Source: Nocardia transvalensis NBRC 15921 (GTDB lineage Bacteria > Actinomycetota > Actinomycetes > Mycobacteriales > Mycobacteriaceae). From it: a stretch of DNA of 64,000 nucleotides. Position 1 is the stretch's first letter; the number at the start of each line of letters is the position of its first letter. A program made the translations under genes and the position numbers. The notes below the pieces were generated by a model. The model saw only the letters and a list, made by a program, of their open reading frames with translations. It did not search any database and had not been told where the DNA came from. The stretch covers positions 62,001 through 126,000 of the forward strand of contig NZ_BAGL01000124.1 of NCBI RefSeq assembly GCF_000308875.1. The letters run 5' to 3'. This document shows, in pieces, positions 40,463-48,749 of the stretch.

Positions 40463-41734
40463 CTATTCGCTGGACGGGGCGGGCCGCGCGGCGCCGTTCC
40501 GGGCGGGCGTCCGCCGCTCACGCGCCTTGGCGACCGGTTGTTTGACGAATTCGACAGCGGCGTCGAGCTTTTCGGCGTACTCCTCCTCGGCGAGATTGCG
40601 CCACGCCGTGAGCGAGACGTCGGGCCGGTAGAGCTTCTCCGGCGGCGCGTCGGTGACCTCGACCATCCAGGCGTCCTGTCCGGAGAACTGGCCGTGGAAC
40701 AGCCAGCGAATAGCGCCCAGATACTTGGCGTAGAAGCCGAGCTTTCTCGCCCCGGTCACGAAATTCACCATCAGGCCGACGTAGTGGTGATTGTCGTCGT
40801 CGATGGGCACGTAGAACTCGTAGTGGATGAAGTTGGGATAGGCGATGCGCAGGACGCCGGGCATGGACAGGGAGGCGAAGCCGGGGAACTCCTGCGCCGC
40901 GATCACCGGGTTCACCTCGAGTCCGGCGCCGACATTGCCGATCTGCGACACCTTGGTCTCGTTCGGCTTCTTCTTCCACCACCGCTTGTTGGTCCAGGTC
41001 CCGACCCCGGGGAATTCGGCCTCCCAGTACACCTCGTCCTGGACCCGGTAGATCCAGCGGCCGTCGCGCACGATGCGGGTGATGTTCCAGGTCGGCATCG
41101 GCTTGAACAGCCGCCACAGCGACGTGCGGTGCAGGTATTTCGCGTGCCCCTCGTCGAAACCGTTCTCGCACGCGAAACGCCAGTTGCCCGCGCGGGGCTG
41201 GATGCGCCCGCCGATGATGCCCTCGTTCTCGACGAGTTCGCGCGGCAGCTGCTCGTCGAGGGGCGGGGCGGGCTCGCGGGTGATCGGGATGTAGACCCAG
41301 ACGAGCCCCAGCCGCTCCTCCACCGCGTACGTCTGCACCTCGAGTTTGCCGCAGATCTTCGAATCCGGGCCGTCGGTGATGACCGCGACGAGCTTGCCGT
41401 CCGTCAGCCGGTAGGTCCAGCCGTGGTACGGGCAGCTGACCGTGCCCGGGAACTGCTGGTCGCCCTCCGACAGCGGCACCCCGCGGTGCGGGCAGCGGTC
41501 GTGCAGGGCGTAGACCGTGCCGCCGTCGCGGATGAGGGCGAGCTTCTCCCCGCAGACCGTGTAGCTCCGCGGGTCGCCCGTGATGTGATTGGACCAGGTG
41601 ACGGGGTACCAGTACCCGCGGTATCCGCTCCCGGCCGCGTTGTACTTGGGCCAGGCTGTCCAGTCCTGCCGGCCGGCCGCACGCGGTCGCTCCGGCGCCT
41701 CCTGCGTGACTTTCGGCGCCTCGACACCAGTCAT
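40463..41734 (-). CDS. Rieske 2Fe-2S non-heme iron oxygenase, catalytic subunit
   Basis: 423-residue ring-hydroxylating oxygenase. Rieske cluster motif CPHRG at 81-85 and CPYHGW at 101-106; mononuclear iron motif FDEGHAKYLH at about 193-202 (with Asp194, His197, His202). N-terminal YRGYWYPVTWSNHITGDP resembles CarAa/KshA-type single-component alpha subunits. No small beta subunit is nearby, so it is probably a homotrimer. Electron supply would come from the ferredoxin and reductase genes at 31.2-32.5 kb. ATG 41734 follows GAGAGGA. First gene of a tight six-gene operon. Confidence 0.92.
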   Translation of the reverse strand: MTGVEAPKVTQEAPERPRAAGRQDWTAWPKYNAAGSGYRGYWYPVTWSNHITGDPRSYTVCGEKLALIRDGGTVYALHDRCPHRGVPLSEGDQQFPGTVSCPYHGWTYRLTDGKLVAVITDGPDSKICGKLEVQTYAVEERLGLVWVYIPITREPAPPLDEQLPRELVENEGIIGGRIQPRAGNWRFACENGFDEGHAKYLHRTSLWRLFKPMPTWNITRIVRDGRWIYRVQDEVYWEAEFPGVGTWTNKRWWKKKPNETKVSQIGNVGAGLEVNPVIAAQEFPGFASLSMPGVLRIAYPNFIHYEFYVPIDDDNHHYVGLMVNFVTGARKLGFYAKYLGAIRWLFHGQFSGQDAWMVEVTDAPPEKLYRPDVSLTAWRNLAEEEYAEKLDAAVEFVKQPVAKARERRTPARNGAARPAPSSE

Positions 41735-41807
41735 GTGAAGTCCTCTCGAGACGAGCTGTGTGATACTGCGAATCCTGGGCGAGGCCCGGCGCAGCGCCAA
41801 CGGATCC

Positions 41808-41824
41808 GGTTTGCTCAGCAGACC
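41808..41824. promoter_or_regulatory. IclR-type 17-bp operator, site 6
   Basis: GGTTTGCTCAGCAGACC, seven of eight arm pairs. It precedes the Rieske operon by about 75 bases and its central TCA is the stop codon (reverse strand) of the MaoC-like gene. Confidence 0.65.
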
Positions 41825-42237
41825 GGGTTCGCGTCGCCGACCACCACGGCCTCGCCGGCGGCGCACAGCACGCCGTCGCCGGTGTGTTCCTCCAGGGCGA
41901 GGGTGACGAGCCCGTCCGCGATCGCGCGGACGACGCCGGTCACGACGAGTTCGCATCCGACATACGCGGGCGCGCGGTTGCGCCACTCGACGGAGACCAC
42001 ACCGCGCGGACCGCCACAGAACTCCGCGGCCGCGCGGTGGAACAGCGCGCCGTGCAGCTGGGCCATCACCACCGGTGCGTCCAGGCCCTCGGTCGTGGCG
42101 TAGCCAGGGTCGTAGTGGATGCGGTGCGCGTTGTGCGTGGCCGCGCCGAACCGCAGCAGGCGCACCGGGTCGGTCCGCAGGACGACAGGCTCGATGTGCT
42201 GTCCGATTTCGGCGTGGGCGGCGGGCGGGTTCGTCAT
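41815..42237 (-). CDS. MaoC-like (hot-dog) hydratase, catalytic half
   Basis: 140-residue hot-dog protein. The hydratase motif RFGAATHNAHRIHYDPGYA (about 29-47) has the catalytic Asn/Asp-His pair typical of FAS1-like or mesaconyl-CoA hydratase-type dehydratases. ATG 42237 overlaps the stop of the preceding gene by four bases. It is thought to form a heterodimer with the product of 42234-42719, as HadA/HadB or ChsH1/ChsH2 pairs do. Likely hydrates an enoyl-CoA intermediate. Confidence 0.85.
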   Translation of the reverse strand: MTNPPAAHAEIGQHIEPVVLRTDPVRLLRFGAATHNAHRIHYDPGYATTEGLDAPVVMAQLHGALFHRAAAEFCGGPRGVVSVEWRNRAPAYVGCELVVTGVVRAIADGLVTLALEEHTGDGVLCAAGEAVVVGDANPVC

Positions 42238-42719
42238 CGGACGATGAACCTTTCGGTGACGTCGGCGAGCCGCCCGGCCCGCGCGGCTCGGTAGACCTTC
42301 GACACCGTGAGCAGCAGGAACTCCGAGCCCTCGCGGCCCTTCCGTGCCACGGCATCGAGCGTGCGCCGGACCACGACCGGATCCCCGAGCGGTACCGGGC
42401 GATGGCAGAGGACGCTCTGCCCGCCGGCCATCAGGCGGACGTCCAGCCCGTCGGTGCCGGGCACCTCGTCGCGGAACATGCCGTCGTCGCGGTAGTCGCT
42501 GTCGACGCCGCCGTCGGGGCCGCGCAGCAGACTCGGCAGGTACAGGGGATGCACCTCGAAGTCCGCCGCGCCGGGATCGAGCAGCCGGGGATCGCGTTCG
42601 CCGCAGGCGCGCGCGAACGCCACCGTCTCCGATGCTCGTACCGGCCCGAGTTCGCGGTGCTCGACGGCGCCGACGAGGGCACGGGCCCGGTCTTCGGCCG
42701 CTCGCAGATCTGATCGCAT
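42234..42719 (-). CDS. MaoC-like dehydratase partner (FAS1-like N-terminal type)
   Basis: 161-residue MaoC_dehydrat_N-like hot-dog protein: VRASETVAFARACGERDPRL, VHPLYLPSLLRGP, RLMAGGQSVLCHRPV, VVVRRTLDAVARKGREGSEF. It lacks a clear catalytic His motif, so it is the structural or substrate-binding half. ATG 42719 preferred; a TTG at 42728 would extend it by three. No strong ribosome site. Divergent from the hydrolase gene at 42823. Confidence 0.82.
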   Translation of the reverse strand: MRSDLRAAEDRARALVGAVEHRELGPVRASETVAFARACGERDPRLLDPGAADFEVHPLYLPSLLRGPDGGVDSDYRDDGMFRDEVPGTDGLDVRLMAGGQSVLCHRPVPLGDPVVVRRTLDAVARKGREGSEFLLLTVSKVYRAARAGRLADVTERFIVR

Positions 42720-42763
42720 GCGCCGCAAGCTAACTCCGCGCGCGGCCGCCGGACCACAGACCG

Positions 42764-42780
42764 GGACCGTCCAGCGGACC
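42764..42780. promoter_or_regulatory. IclR-type 17-bp operator, site 7
   Basis: GGACCGTCCAGCGGACC, with a full right half (AGCGGACC) and imperfect left half. It lies in the 103-bp divergent gap between the MaoC-like pair and the hydrolase-MFS operon. Confidence 0.5.
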
Positions 42781-42822
42781 GCGATCCTTCACACCGCGCG
42801 CGAGGTGCGGTCAGGTGTGCCC

Positions 42823-43674
42823 ATGGCCCAACCACCGAACAGTTTGTACGCCGACGCGGCGGGCGTGACGTTCCACTACCACGACCTCGGCGCCGGGAGC
42901 CCCACGATCTTCCTGCACGGCGGCGGACCCGGATGCACCGCCTGGTCCGACTTCGGGCCTGTCGCACCGCTGTTCGCGCGGGATCGGCGGGCGATCCTCG
43001 TCGACATCCTGCAGTACGGCCGGTCGGAGAAGTGCACCATCTCCGGGCCGATGTGGGATTTCCACGCGGCGAAGATCGTCGCGCTGCTCGACGCGCTGGG
43101 CATCGAACGCGCCGACTTCCTCTGCAATTCGTGGGGCGGGACCATCGCGCTCAACCTCGCGGCCAAGTACCCCGATCGGGTGCGCGCGCTGGTCGTGACG
43201 GGCAGTATGCCGGTGTTCTACGGTCCGCTCGCCCCGCTGCCGGAGAACGGGCACCGCGGCCGGACGGCCCGGGACGTCTATTACGGCGGCGAGGGCCCGA
43301 CCCGGGAGAAGATGCGTCAGCTGATCACCCGCCTCGAGTGGTTCGACGGGGACAAGCTGCCGCCGGAGACCCTCGACATGCGCTACGAGCAGAGCCTCGA
43401 CCCCGAGGAGATGGCCCTCGCCGCGGCGTCGGACAATCCCCGCGGCGACTGGCAGGATCTCACCGCGGAACTCGGAATGATCAGCGCGCCGGTGCTTTTC
43501 GCGTGGGGAATGCACGACGCCTTCCTCACGCCGGACTACCCCTTGATGCTGGCCCGGATGATCGAGCACGGGCACCTGTACATCATGGACAAGGCGTCGC
43601 ATCACCTCCAGGAGGAACGGCCGCACGACTTCTACTCCGTGGTCACCGGCTTCCTCGACCAGCGGCATCCGTGA
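42823..43674 (+). CDS. alpha/beta hydrolase, BphD/MhpC/HsaD-like meta-cleavage product hydrolase
   Basis: 283-residue C-C hydrolase. FLHGGGPGCTAWSDFGPVAP is the typical oxyanion-hole region of meta-cleavage product hydrolases; DILQYGRSEKCT, nucleophile elbow CNSWGGTIAL, Asp in FAWGMHDAFLTPDY and His in DKASHHLQEERP follow. It should split the ring-cleavage product into a 2-hydroxypentadienoate and an acid. ATG 42823 has AGGTG upstream. The MFS gene starts in its stop codon (GTGA). Confidence 0.9.
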   Translation: MAQPPNSLYADAAGVTFHYHDLGAGSPTIFLHGGGPGCTAWSDFGPVAPLFARDRRAILVDILQYGRSEKCTISGPMWDFHAAKIVALLDALGIERADFLCNSWGGTIALNLAAKYPDRVRALVVTGSMPVFYGPLAPLPENGHRGRTARDVYYGGEGPTREKMRQLITRLEWFDGDKLPPETLDMRYEQSLDPEEMALAAASDNPRGDWQDLTAELGMISAPVLFAWGMHDAFLTPDYPLMLARMIEHGHLYIMDKASHHLQEERPHDFYSVVTGFLDQRHP

Positions 43675-44921
43675 CGCGGGTGGTGGCCCCGCCGGAGGGC
43701 GCGGCCCGGATCCGGCTCGTGCTGATCCTCGGGGCGCTCACCGCGCTCGGGCCGTTCACCGTCGACATGTATCTCCCGGCGCTGCCGACGCTCACCGCGC
43801 ACTTCCACACCTCCGACACCGCCGTACAGCTCACTCTCACCGGCACTTTGGCGGGCCTCGCGATCGGGCAGCTGGTCGTGGGGCCGCTGTCGGATATCTA
43901 CGGGCGGCGCAGGCCGCTCGTCATCGGCACGGCTCTGCATGTCTCGGCATCGGTGGCGTGCTTCTTCGCCCCGTCCGTCGCGGCGCTCGGATTCCTGCGC
44001 GCCCTCCAGGGTTTCGGCGCGGCGGCGACGGGAGTGATCGCGATGGCGGTCGTCCGCGACCTGTTCACCGGTCGCGCGGCGGCGGTCGTGCTGTCGCGGT
44101 TGATGCTCGTGATGGGCGTCGCGCCCATCCTCGCGCCGTCGGTCGGAGGTCTGGTCCTGGGCGCGATCTCCTGGCAGGGGGTCTTCCTCGTGCTGGCCGG
44201 GCTCGGCGCCGGGATGATGGTGCTGGGTGGGTGGGCGATGCCGGAGACCCTGCCGCCCGCCGCCCGCACCGGACGGCGAATTTCCCAGGCGCTCAACGGA
44301 TATCGCACGCTGATCCGGGATCCGCGGTTCCTGGTGCTCGTGCTGGTGTGCGGGCTCGGCCGGTCGGTGCTCTGGGCCTATATCGCCGGGTCGTCGTTCG
44401 TGATGCAGGGCCAGTTCGGGCTCAGCTCGCGGTCCTACGGATTCGCCTTCGCCGCCGGGGCGGTGGTGTTGATCGGGGCGTCCCAGCTGAACGTCGTCCT
44501 GCTCGAGCGGTGGTCGCCGCTGCGCATCAGCCTGGTCTCGCTGCTGGTGAGTACGGCGGTCGGCGGGGGCTTTCTGGTCCTGGCTGCCACCGCCACCGGA
44601 GGGTTCCTCGGCTTCGCGCTGCCGGTGCTCGCGCTGCTGTGCGCCACCGGCTTCGTGATGCCGAACGCCCCTGCGCTGGCGCTGTCCCGGTACGGCGCGG
44701 TCGCGGGCGCGGCGGCGGCGATGGTCGGGTTCGCGCAGTTCGGGGCGGCGGCCGTGGTCGCGCCAATCGTCGGGCTGCTGGGCAATACGAGCCTCGCGGT
44801 GGCGATCACGACGACCGTGGCGGCGGCGCTCGGATTCGCCGCGCTGGCGGGGGTTAGCGGACGACGTCCGCCCGCACCCCGCACCACACCCAGCAAGCGA
44901 GCGAGTCCCGTAACCGGGTGA
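43671..44921 (+). CDS. Bcr/CflA-type MFS transporter
   Basis: 416-residue 12-segment transporter. The first helix region FTVDMYLPALPTLTAHF and IGQLVVGPLSDIYGRRRPLV are signatures of the Bcr/CflA drug-proton antiport group; ALQGFGAAATGVIAMAVVRD is motif-C-like. GTG start overlaps the hydrolase stop. In this context it may import a substrate or export toxic catechol intermediates. Confidence 0.9.
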   Translation: MTRVVAPPEGAARIRLVLILGALTALGPFTVDMYLPALPTLTAHFHTSDTAVQLTLTGTLAGLAIGQLVVGPLSDIYGRRRPLVIGTALHVSASVACFFAPSVAALGFLRALQGFGAAATGVIAMAVVRDLFTGRAAAVVLSRLMLVMGVAPILAPSVGGLVLGAISWQGVFLVLAGLGAGMMVLGGWAMPETLPPAARTGRRISQALNGYRTLIRDPRFLVLVLVCGLGRSVLWAYIAGSSFVMQGQFGLSSRSYGFAFAAGAVVLIGASQLNVVLLERWSPLRISLVSLLVSTAVGGGFLVLAATATGGFLGFALPVLALLCATGFVMPNAPALALSRYGAVAGAAAAMVGFAQFGAAAVVAPIVGLLGNTSLAVAITTTVAAALGFAALAGVSGRRPPAPRTTPSKRASPVTG

Positions 44922-44937
44922 TCGAGTCTCCCGCGCG

Positions 44938-45678
44938 CTACGCCGACCGCGCCAGTGAGCCCAGTGTCCGTGTGATCCCGGCGCCGGCGGCCTTCAGCGG
45001 GCCGGACACCCGGTCGAGATTCATCCGCGGCGTGGTGGTGGACATCCCGATCGCCCCGACCAGCACCGCGTGCGGCCCGAATACGGGGACGGCGGCGCTC
45101 ACCACGCCGAGCGACACCTCCTCTGCCTCCACGGCCAGCATGTGCTGCCGGACGGTGCCGAGCTGGCGGTGCAACTGGGGCGCCGACACCGTCCGGCGCG
45201 TGAAGGCGGACAGCCCGTTCTCGACCACCTGCGCGACCACCTCCGCGCCGGAGAACGCGAGAATCGCCTTCCCTGTCGCCGTGGCGTACAGCGGCAGCCG
45301 GCCCGCGACCCGGGACGGGATGGCGACTGCGCCGTGGCCGGAGAGCTTCTCGATGTAGAGCACGTCGAGACCGTCCCGGATCGCGAAATGCACCGTCGCA
45401 CCGGTCGCGGCATGCAATTCCTGCAGGTACGGCAGGGCGGCGTCGCGCAGCACCCGTTGCGCCGGCACGAGCGCGCCGAGCTCGAACAGGCGCAGGCCCA
45501 GGCGATATCGCGTCCCGGAGCGTTCGAGGAGTCCCCACTCGACCAGCGCGTTCGCCAGGCGGTAGGTCGTGGCCTTGGCGACCCCGCTGCGCCGGGACAG
45601 TTCGGTGAGCGACAGTTCCCCCGACTCGGCATCGAACGCCTCGAGCAGCATTCGCGCCTTACCCAGTACGGTGTGCAT
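44938..45678 (-). CDS. IclR family transcriptional regulator (island regulator 2)
   Basis: 246-residue regulator very similar to the one at 29344: both have VLGKAR..L.AFD, LSLTEL.RRSGVAKA and SRVAGRLPLY.TATGK. ATG 45678 is supported by GGAGG six bases upstream; the longer frame to 45729 would cover operator site 8. The likely effector is a pathway acid or catechol. Probably binds the shared 17-bp palindromes. Confidence 0.92.
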   Translation of the reverse strand: MHTVLGKARMLLEAFDAESGELSLTELSRRSGVAKATTYRLANALVEWGLLERSGTRYRLGLRLFELGALVPAQRVLRDAALPYLQELHAATGATVHFAIRDGLDVLYIEKLSGHGAVAIPSRVAGRLPLYATATGKAILAFSGAEVVAQVVENGLSAFTRRTVSAPQLHRQLGTVRQHMLAVEAEEVSLGVVSAAVPVFGPHAVLVGAIGMSTTTPRMNLDRVSGPLKAAGAGITRTLGSLARSA

Positions 45679-45700
45679 GGTCGCCTCCACGAACCCAGGC

Positions 45701-45717
45701 GGTCCACTCTCCGGACC
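45701..45717. promoter_or_regulatory. IclR-type 17-bp operator, site 8
   Basis: GGTCCACTCTCCGGACC: perfect outer GGTCC/GGACC and imperfect centre. Located 23 bases upstream of iclR 2, fitting autorepression. A related half-site, TGTTTGCTGA, lies at 45811-45820. Confidence 0.55.
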
Positions 45718-45846
45718 AGATCCATCCACCCTACCGTTGCCAGCCGTTCTTCCGCGGCCGGATTCGCGAGACGAAAGTGGGCGCAGGCAGCAGAGGAGGT
45801 CGCGTCAGGCTGTTTGCTGACGAATTCCCGGCATCTCACCGATACG

Positions 45847-45886
45847 GCCCGGCACCGTCGGCGGCGGTTCGCCGACGGTGCCGGGC
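45847..45886 (-). terminator. 16-bp-stem hairpin terminator after the lower-pathway operon
   Basis: GCCCGGCACCGTCGGC (45847-45862) pairs perfectly with GCCGACGGTGCCGGGC (45871-45886) around an eight-base loop. It begins six bases after the aldolase stop. No T-run. Confidence 0.75.
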
Positions 45887-45891
45887 ACGCC

Positions 45892-46941
45892 TCAGCGCTG
45901 CTTCGCTGCTTGGAGATCGAGGGCGATGTCGGTGATCAGGTCCTCCTGGCCGCCGACCAGTCGGCGTTCCCCGACGGCCAGCAGGATCTCGCGGGTATCC
46001 AGGCCGTACTGTTTCGCGGCGGCCTCGGCGTGCCGCAGGAAGCTGGAGTACACCCCGGCGAATCCGAGGGTCAGCGTCTCGCGGTCGACCTGCACCGGGC
46101 GATCCTGCAGCGGGCGGACGATATCGTCGGCGGCGTCCTGGAGGGCGAACAGGTCGCAGTTGTGCTTCCAGCCGGAGTGATCCGCGACCGCGACGAACGG
46201 CTCGATCGGGCAGTTGCCCGCGCCCGCGCCGTGCCCCGCGAGGGAGGCGTCGACCCGGGTCACGCCCTCCTCGACCGCGACCACCGAATTCGCCACCGAC
46301 AGCGACAGATTCTGATGCGCGTGGATCCCGATCTGCGTCCCGGGGTCGAGGATGTCGCGGTAGGCGCGCACCCGGTCCCGCACGCCGTTCATGGTCAGCC
46401 GACCACCGGAGTCGGTGACGTAGACACAGTGCGCCCCATAGGATTCCATCAATTTCGCCTGCTGGGCCAGCTCGGCCGCCTCGGACAGGTGCGACATCAT
46501 GAGGAAGCCGCTGACGTCCATGCCGAGTTCGCGGGCGGTGCCGATGTGCTGCGCGGCGACATCGGCCTCGGTGCAGTGGGTCGCCACGCGCACGGAGGTC
46601 ACCCCGAGATCGAAGGCTTCCTTCAGGTGGGCGACGGTGCCGACGCCGGGCAGCAGCAGAGTGGTCAGCTTCGCGCGATGGACCACCGCGGCGGCCGCCT
46701 CGATCCACTCCCGGTCGGAATTGCTGCCCGGACCGTAGGTGAGGCTGTGGCCGGCCAATCCGTCGCCGTGGGTGACCTCGATGGCGTCGACGCCCGCGGC
46801 GTCGAGGGCGGCGGCGATCGCCGCCACGTTCTCCGGACTGATCCGGTGACGCATGGCGTGCATGCCGTCGCGCAGGGTGACGTCCTGGATGTAGAGCGGG
46901 GCGCCGTCGGTGACGTCGGGGCGGGTGGTGGTCTCGGTCAT
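45892..46941 (-). CDS. dmpG: 4-hydroxy-2-oxovalerate aldolase
   Basis: 349-residue DmpG/BphI/HsaF-type class II pyruvate aldolase that splits 4-hydroxy-2-oxovalerate into pyruvate and acetaldehyde. Residues: YIQDVTLRDGMHAMRHRISP (metal Asp and catalytic Arg), IEVTHGDGLAGHSLTYGPGS, YVTDSGGRLTMNGV and GIHAHQNLSLSVANS (metal histidines). Overlaps the acetaldehyde dehydrogenase stop by four bases; the two products normally form a channelling complex. Confidence 0.96.
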   Translation of the reverse strand: MTETTTRPDVTDGAPLYIQDVTLRDGMHAMRHRISPENVAAIAAALDAAGVDAIEVTHGDGLAGHSLTYGPGSNSDREWIEAAAAVVHRAKLTTLLLPGVGTVAHLKEAFDLGVTSVRVATHCTEADVAAQHIGTARELGMDVSGFLMMSHLSEAAELAQQAKLMESYGAHCVYVTDSGGRLTMNGVRDRVRAYRDILDPGTQIGIHAHQNLSLSVANSVVAVEEGVTRVDASLAGHGAGAGNCPIEPFVAVADHSGWKHNCDLFALQDAADDIVRPLQDRPVQVDRETLTLGFAGVYSSFLRHAEAAAKQYGLDTREILLAVGERRLVGGQEDLITDIALDLQAAKQR

Positions 46942-47885
46942 CGGGCCGTCTCCAGAAGCATGTTGTCGGCGATCCGCTCGGCGACCTGCAGCGCCGCGGA
47001 GGTCATGATGTCGAGGTTGCCGGCGTAGGCGGGCAGGTAGTGCGCGGCGCCCTCGACCTCGAGGAACACCGACACCTTCCACAGGCCGGGTCCCTTCTCG
47101 ACGCCGCCGGTGAGGGTGGCGACCGACTCGGCGTCGTCCAGCTTCGTGAACTGCACGTCCTGCTTGAGCCGGTACCCCGGGACGTACACCGAGACCGCGG
47201 ACACCATGTCCTGCACGGACTTCCGGATCGCCTCCTGGTCCGGATCGGTGACCAGGGTGAGCACGGTGTCGCGCATGATCAGCGGCGGCTCGGCGGGGTT
47301 GAGCACGATGATGGCCTTGCCGTGGTCGGCGCCGCCGACCCGCACGATGGCCTCGGAGGTGGTCTCGGTGAACTCGTCGATATTCGCCCGCGTTCCCGGA
47401 CCCGCGGATTTCGAGGCGATGGAGGCGACGATCTCCGCGTAGTGCACGGGGGTGACCGCGGAGACGGCGGCGACGATCGGAATCGTCGCCTGGCCGCCGC
47501 AGGTCACCATGTTCACGACCGGGGCGTCCAGGTGCTCGTCCAGGTTGACGGTCGGCACCACGAACGGGCCGATGGCCGCCGGAGTGAGGTCGATGAGCCG
47601 CTTGCCGTAGGGGCGCAGCGCCTTCTCGTTGGCCAGGTGCGCCTTGGCCGAGGTGGAGTCGAAGACGATGCGGATGTCGTCGAAGTCCGGGTGTGCGATC
47701 AGCCCCTCGACACCGGTGTCGACGGTGCTGATGCCGAGCCCGCGGGCGCGGGCGAGCCCGTCGGAGTCGGGGTCGATGCCGACCAGTACGGCGATCTCGA
47801 CGTGCTGGGCAATCCGGAGGATCTTGATGAGGAGGTCGGTGCCGATATTGCCCGACCCGATGACCGCGGCCTTGATACGGCTCAT
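46938..47885 (-). CDS. mhpF: acylating acetaldehyde dehydrogenase
   Basis: 315-residue DmpF/BphJ/MhpF-type enzyme that converts acetaldehyde, NAD and CoA to acetyl-CoA. NAD loop AVIGSGNIGTDLLIKILR, catalytic cysteine in NMVTCGGQATIPIVAAVS, TRANIDEFTETTSEAI and the C-terminal GNLDIMTSAAL. 25 bases after the hydratase gene, overlapping the aldolase gene. Works in a complex with the aldolase. Confidence 0.96.
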   Translation of the reverse strand: MSRIKAAVIGSGNIGTDLLIKILRIAQHVEIAVLVGIDPDSDGLARARGLGISTVDTGVEGLIAHPDFDDIRIVFDSTSAKAHLANEKALRPYGKRLIDLTPAAIGPFVVPTVNLDEHLDAPVVNMVTCGGQATIPIVAAVSAVTPVHYAEIVASIASKSAGPGTRANIDEFTETTSEAIVRVGGADHGKAIIVLNPAEPPLIMRDTVLTLVTDPDQEAIRKSVQDMVSAVSVYVPGYRLKQDVQFTKLDDAESVATLTGGVEKGPGLWKVSVFLEVEGAAHYLPAYAGNLDIMTSAALQVAERIADNMLLETAR

Positions 47886-47910
47886 GGCGTCCTGCTTTCG
47901 GGTGTGGTGG

Positions 47911-48702
47911 TCAGTCGGTGAAAGCCACTGTGGCGGAGCCGATTCCGGATATGTGCGTCTCGTACGTCCCGCCCGGCGCCACGGTGACCATGGGACCCAG
48001 CGCACCGGACAGGATGACCTCGCCCGCGCGCAGCGGCGATCCGAAGGTGCGGCAGGTGTTCGCCAGCCAGGCCAGGGCCTCCCAGGGGCTGCCCAGGCAG
48101 TCCGAGCCGCGGCCGGTCGAGACCTGTTCGCCGCCGGTGGTCAGGGTCATGGTGACCGCGACGAGGTCGGGGGCGTCCGCGATCGGCAGCGAGTCGCCGA
48201 GCACGTACAGTCCGGAGGAGGCATTGTCGGCGACGGTGTCGGCGAACTTGATGTCCCAGTTCGCGATTCGGCTGTCGACGATCTCGAACGCGGCGTGCAC
48301 TCGCTCCACGAAGCGCGGCGCCTCGGCCGCGGTGATCGCGTCGAGGATGTCGCCGGACAGCGTGAAGGCGATCTCGGCCTCGATCTTGGGCTGGAGCAGC
48401 CTGCCGATATCGATCCGGTCGTCGTTCGTGCAGTCGAAATCGTCGAGCAGGACACCGAAATCGGGCTGATCGACGCCGAGCTGTCGCTGTACGGCCGGAG
48501 AGGTCAGGCCGGTCTTGCGCCCGACCACGGTCCGCCCGCCCGCCAGCAGCGCGTCGATATTGCGCTTCTGAACGGCGTAGGCCGCCTCGAGATCGTCCGG
48601 TCCGATGAGGTCGCGAATCGGCGCGCACGGAATCCCGGTCGCCGCGGCCGTCGCCAGTCGTTCGGCGGCCTCGCCGATCGTGTCGTTCTGCACCGTTGTC
48701 AT
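47911..48702 (-). CDS. mhpD: 2-keto-4-pentenoate (2-oxopent-4-enoate) hydratase
   Basis: 263-residue FAH-superfamily hydratase of the MhpD/HsaE/BphH type. VVGRKTGLTSPAVQRQLGVD, QPKIEAEIAFTLSGDI (metal Glu residues) and GSPWEALAWLANTCRTFG. Adds water to 2-hydroxypenta-2,4-dienoate from the C-C hydrolase. First gene of the lower-pathway operon and divergent from the third IclR gene 47 bp away. Confidence 0.95.
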   Translation of the reverse strand: MTTVQNDTIGEAAERLATAAATGIPCAPIRDLIGPDDLEAAYAVQKRNIDALLAGGRTVVGRKTGLTSPAVQRQLGVDQPDFGVLLDDFDCTNDDRIDIGRLLQPKIEAEIAFTLSGDILDAITAAEAPRFVERVHAAFEIVDSRIANWDIKFADTVADNASSGLYVLGDSLPIADAPDLVAVTMTLTTGGEQVSTGRGSDCLGSPWEALAWLANTCRTFGSPLRAGEVILSGALGPMVTVAPGGTYETHISGIGSATVAFTD

Positions 48703-48749
48703 GCCCTGCACGCTATTGGCGGCGAACCGTCGTGAATAGGATGTGTCCC

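Noticed and set aside
40463..41734. Assigning the Rieske protein as 3-ketosteroid 9-alpha-hydroxylase (KshA)
   Set aside because: The domain layout is similar, but the island lacks the other steroid genes (KstD, HsaC, cholesterol side-chain genes) and uses a LigB-type rather than HsaC-type dioxygenase.
45811..45827. TGTTTGCTGACGAATTC as a ninth IclR-type site
   Set aside because: Only the left half resembles the motif; the right half does not pair, so it is noted only as a half-site.
45070..47028. 652-codon plus-strand frame
   Set aside because: Antisense to iclR 2 and the DmpG aldolase, which have clear catalytic motifs.
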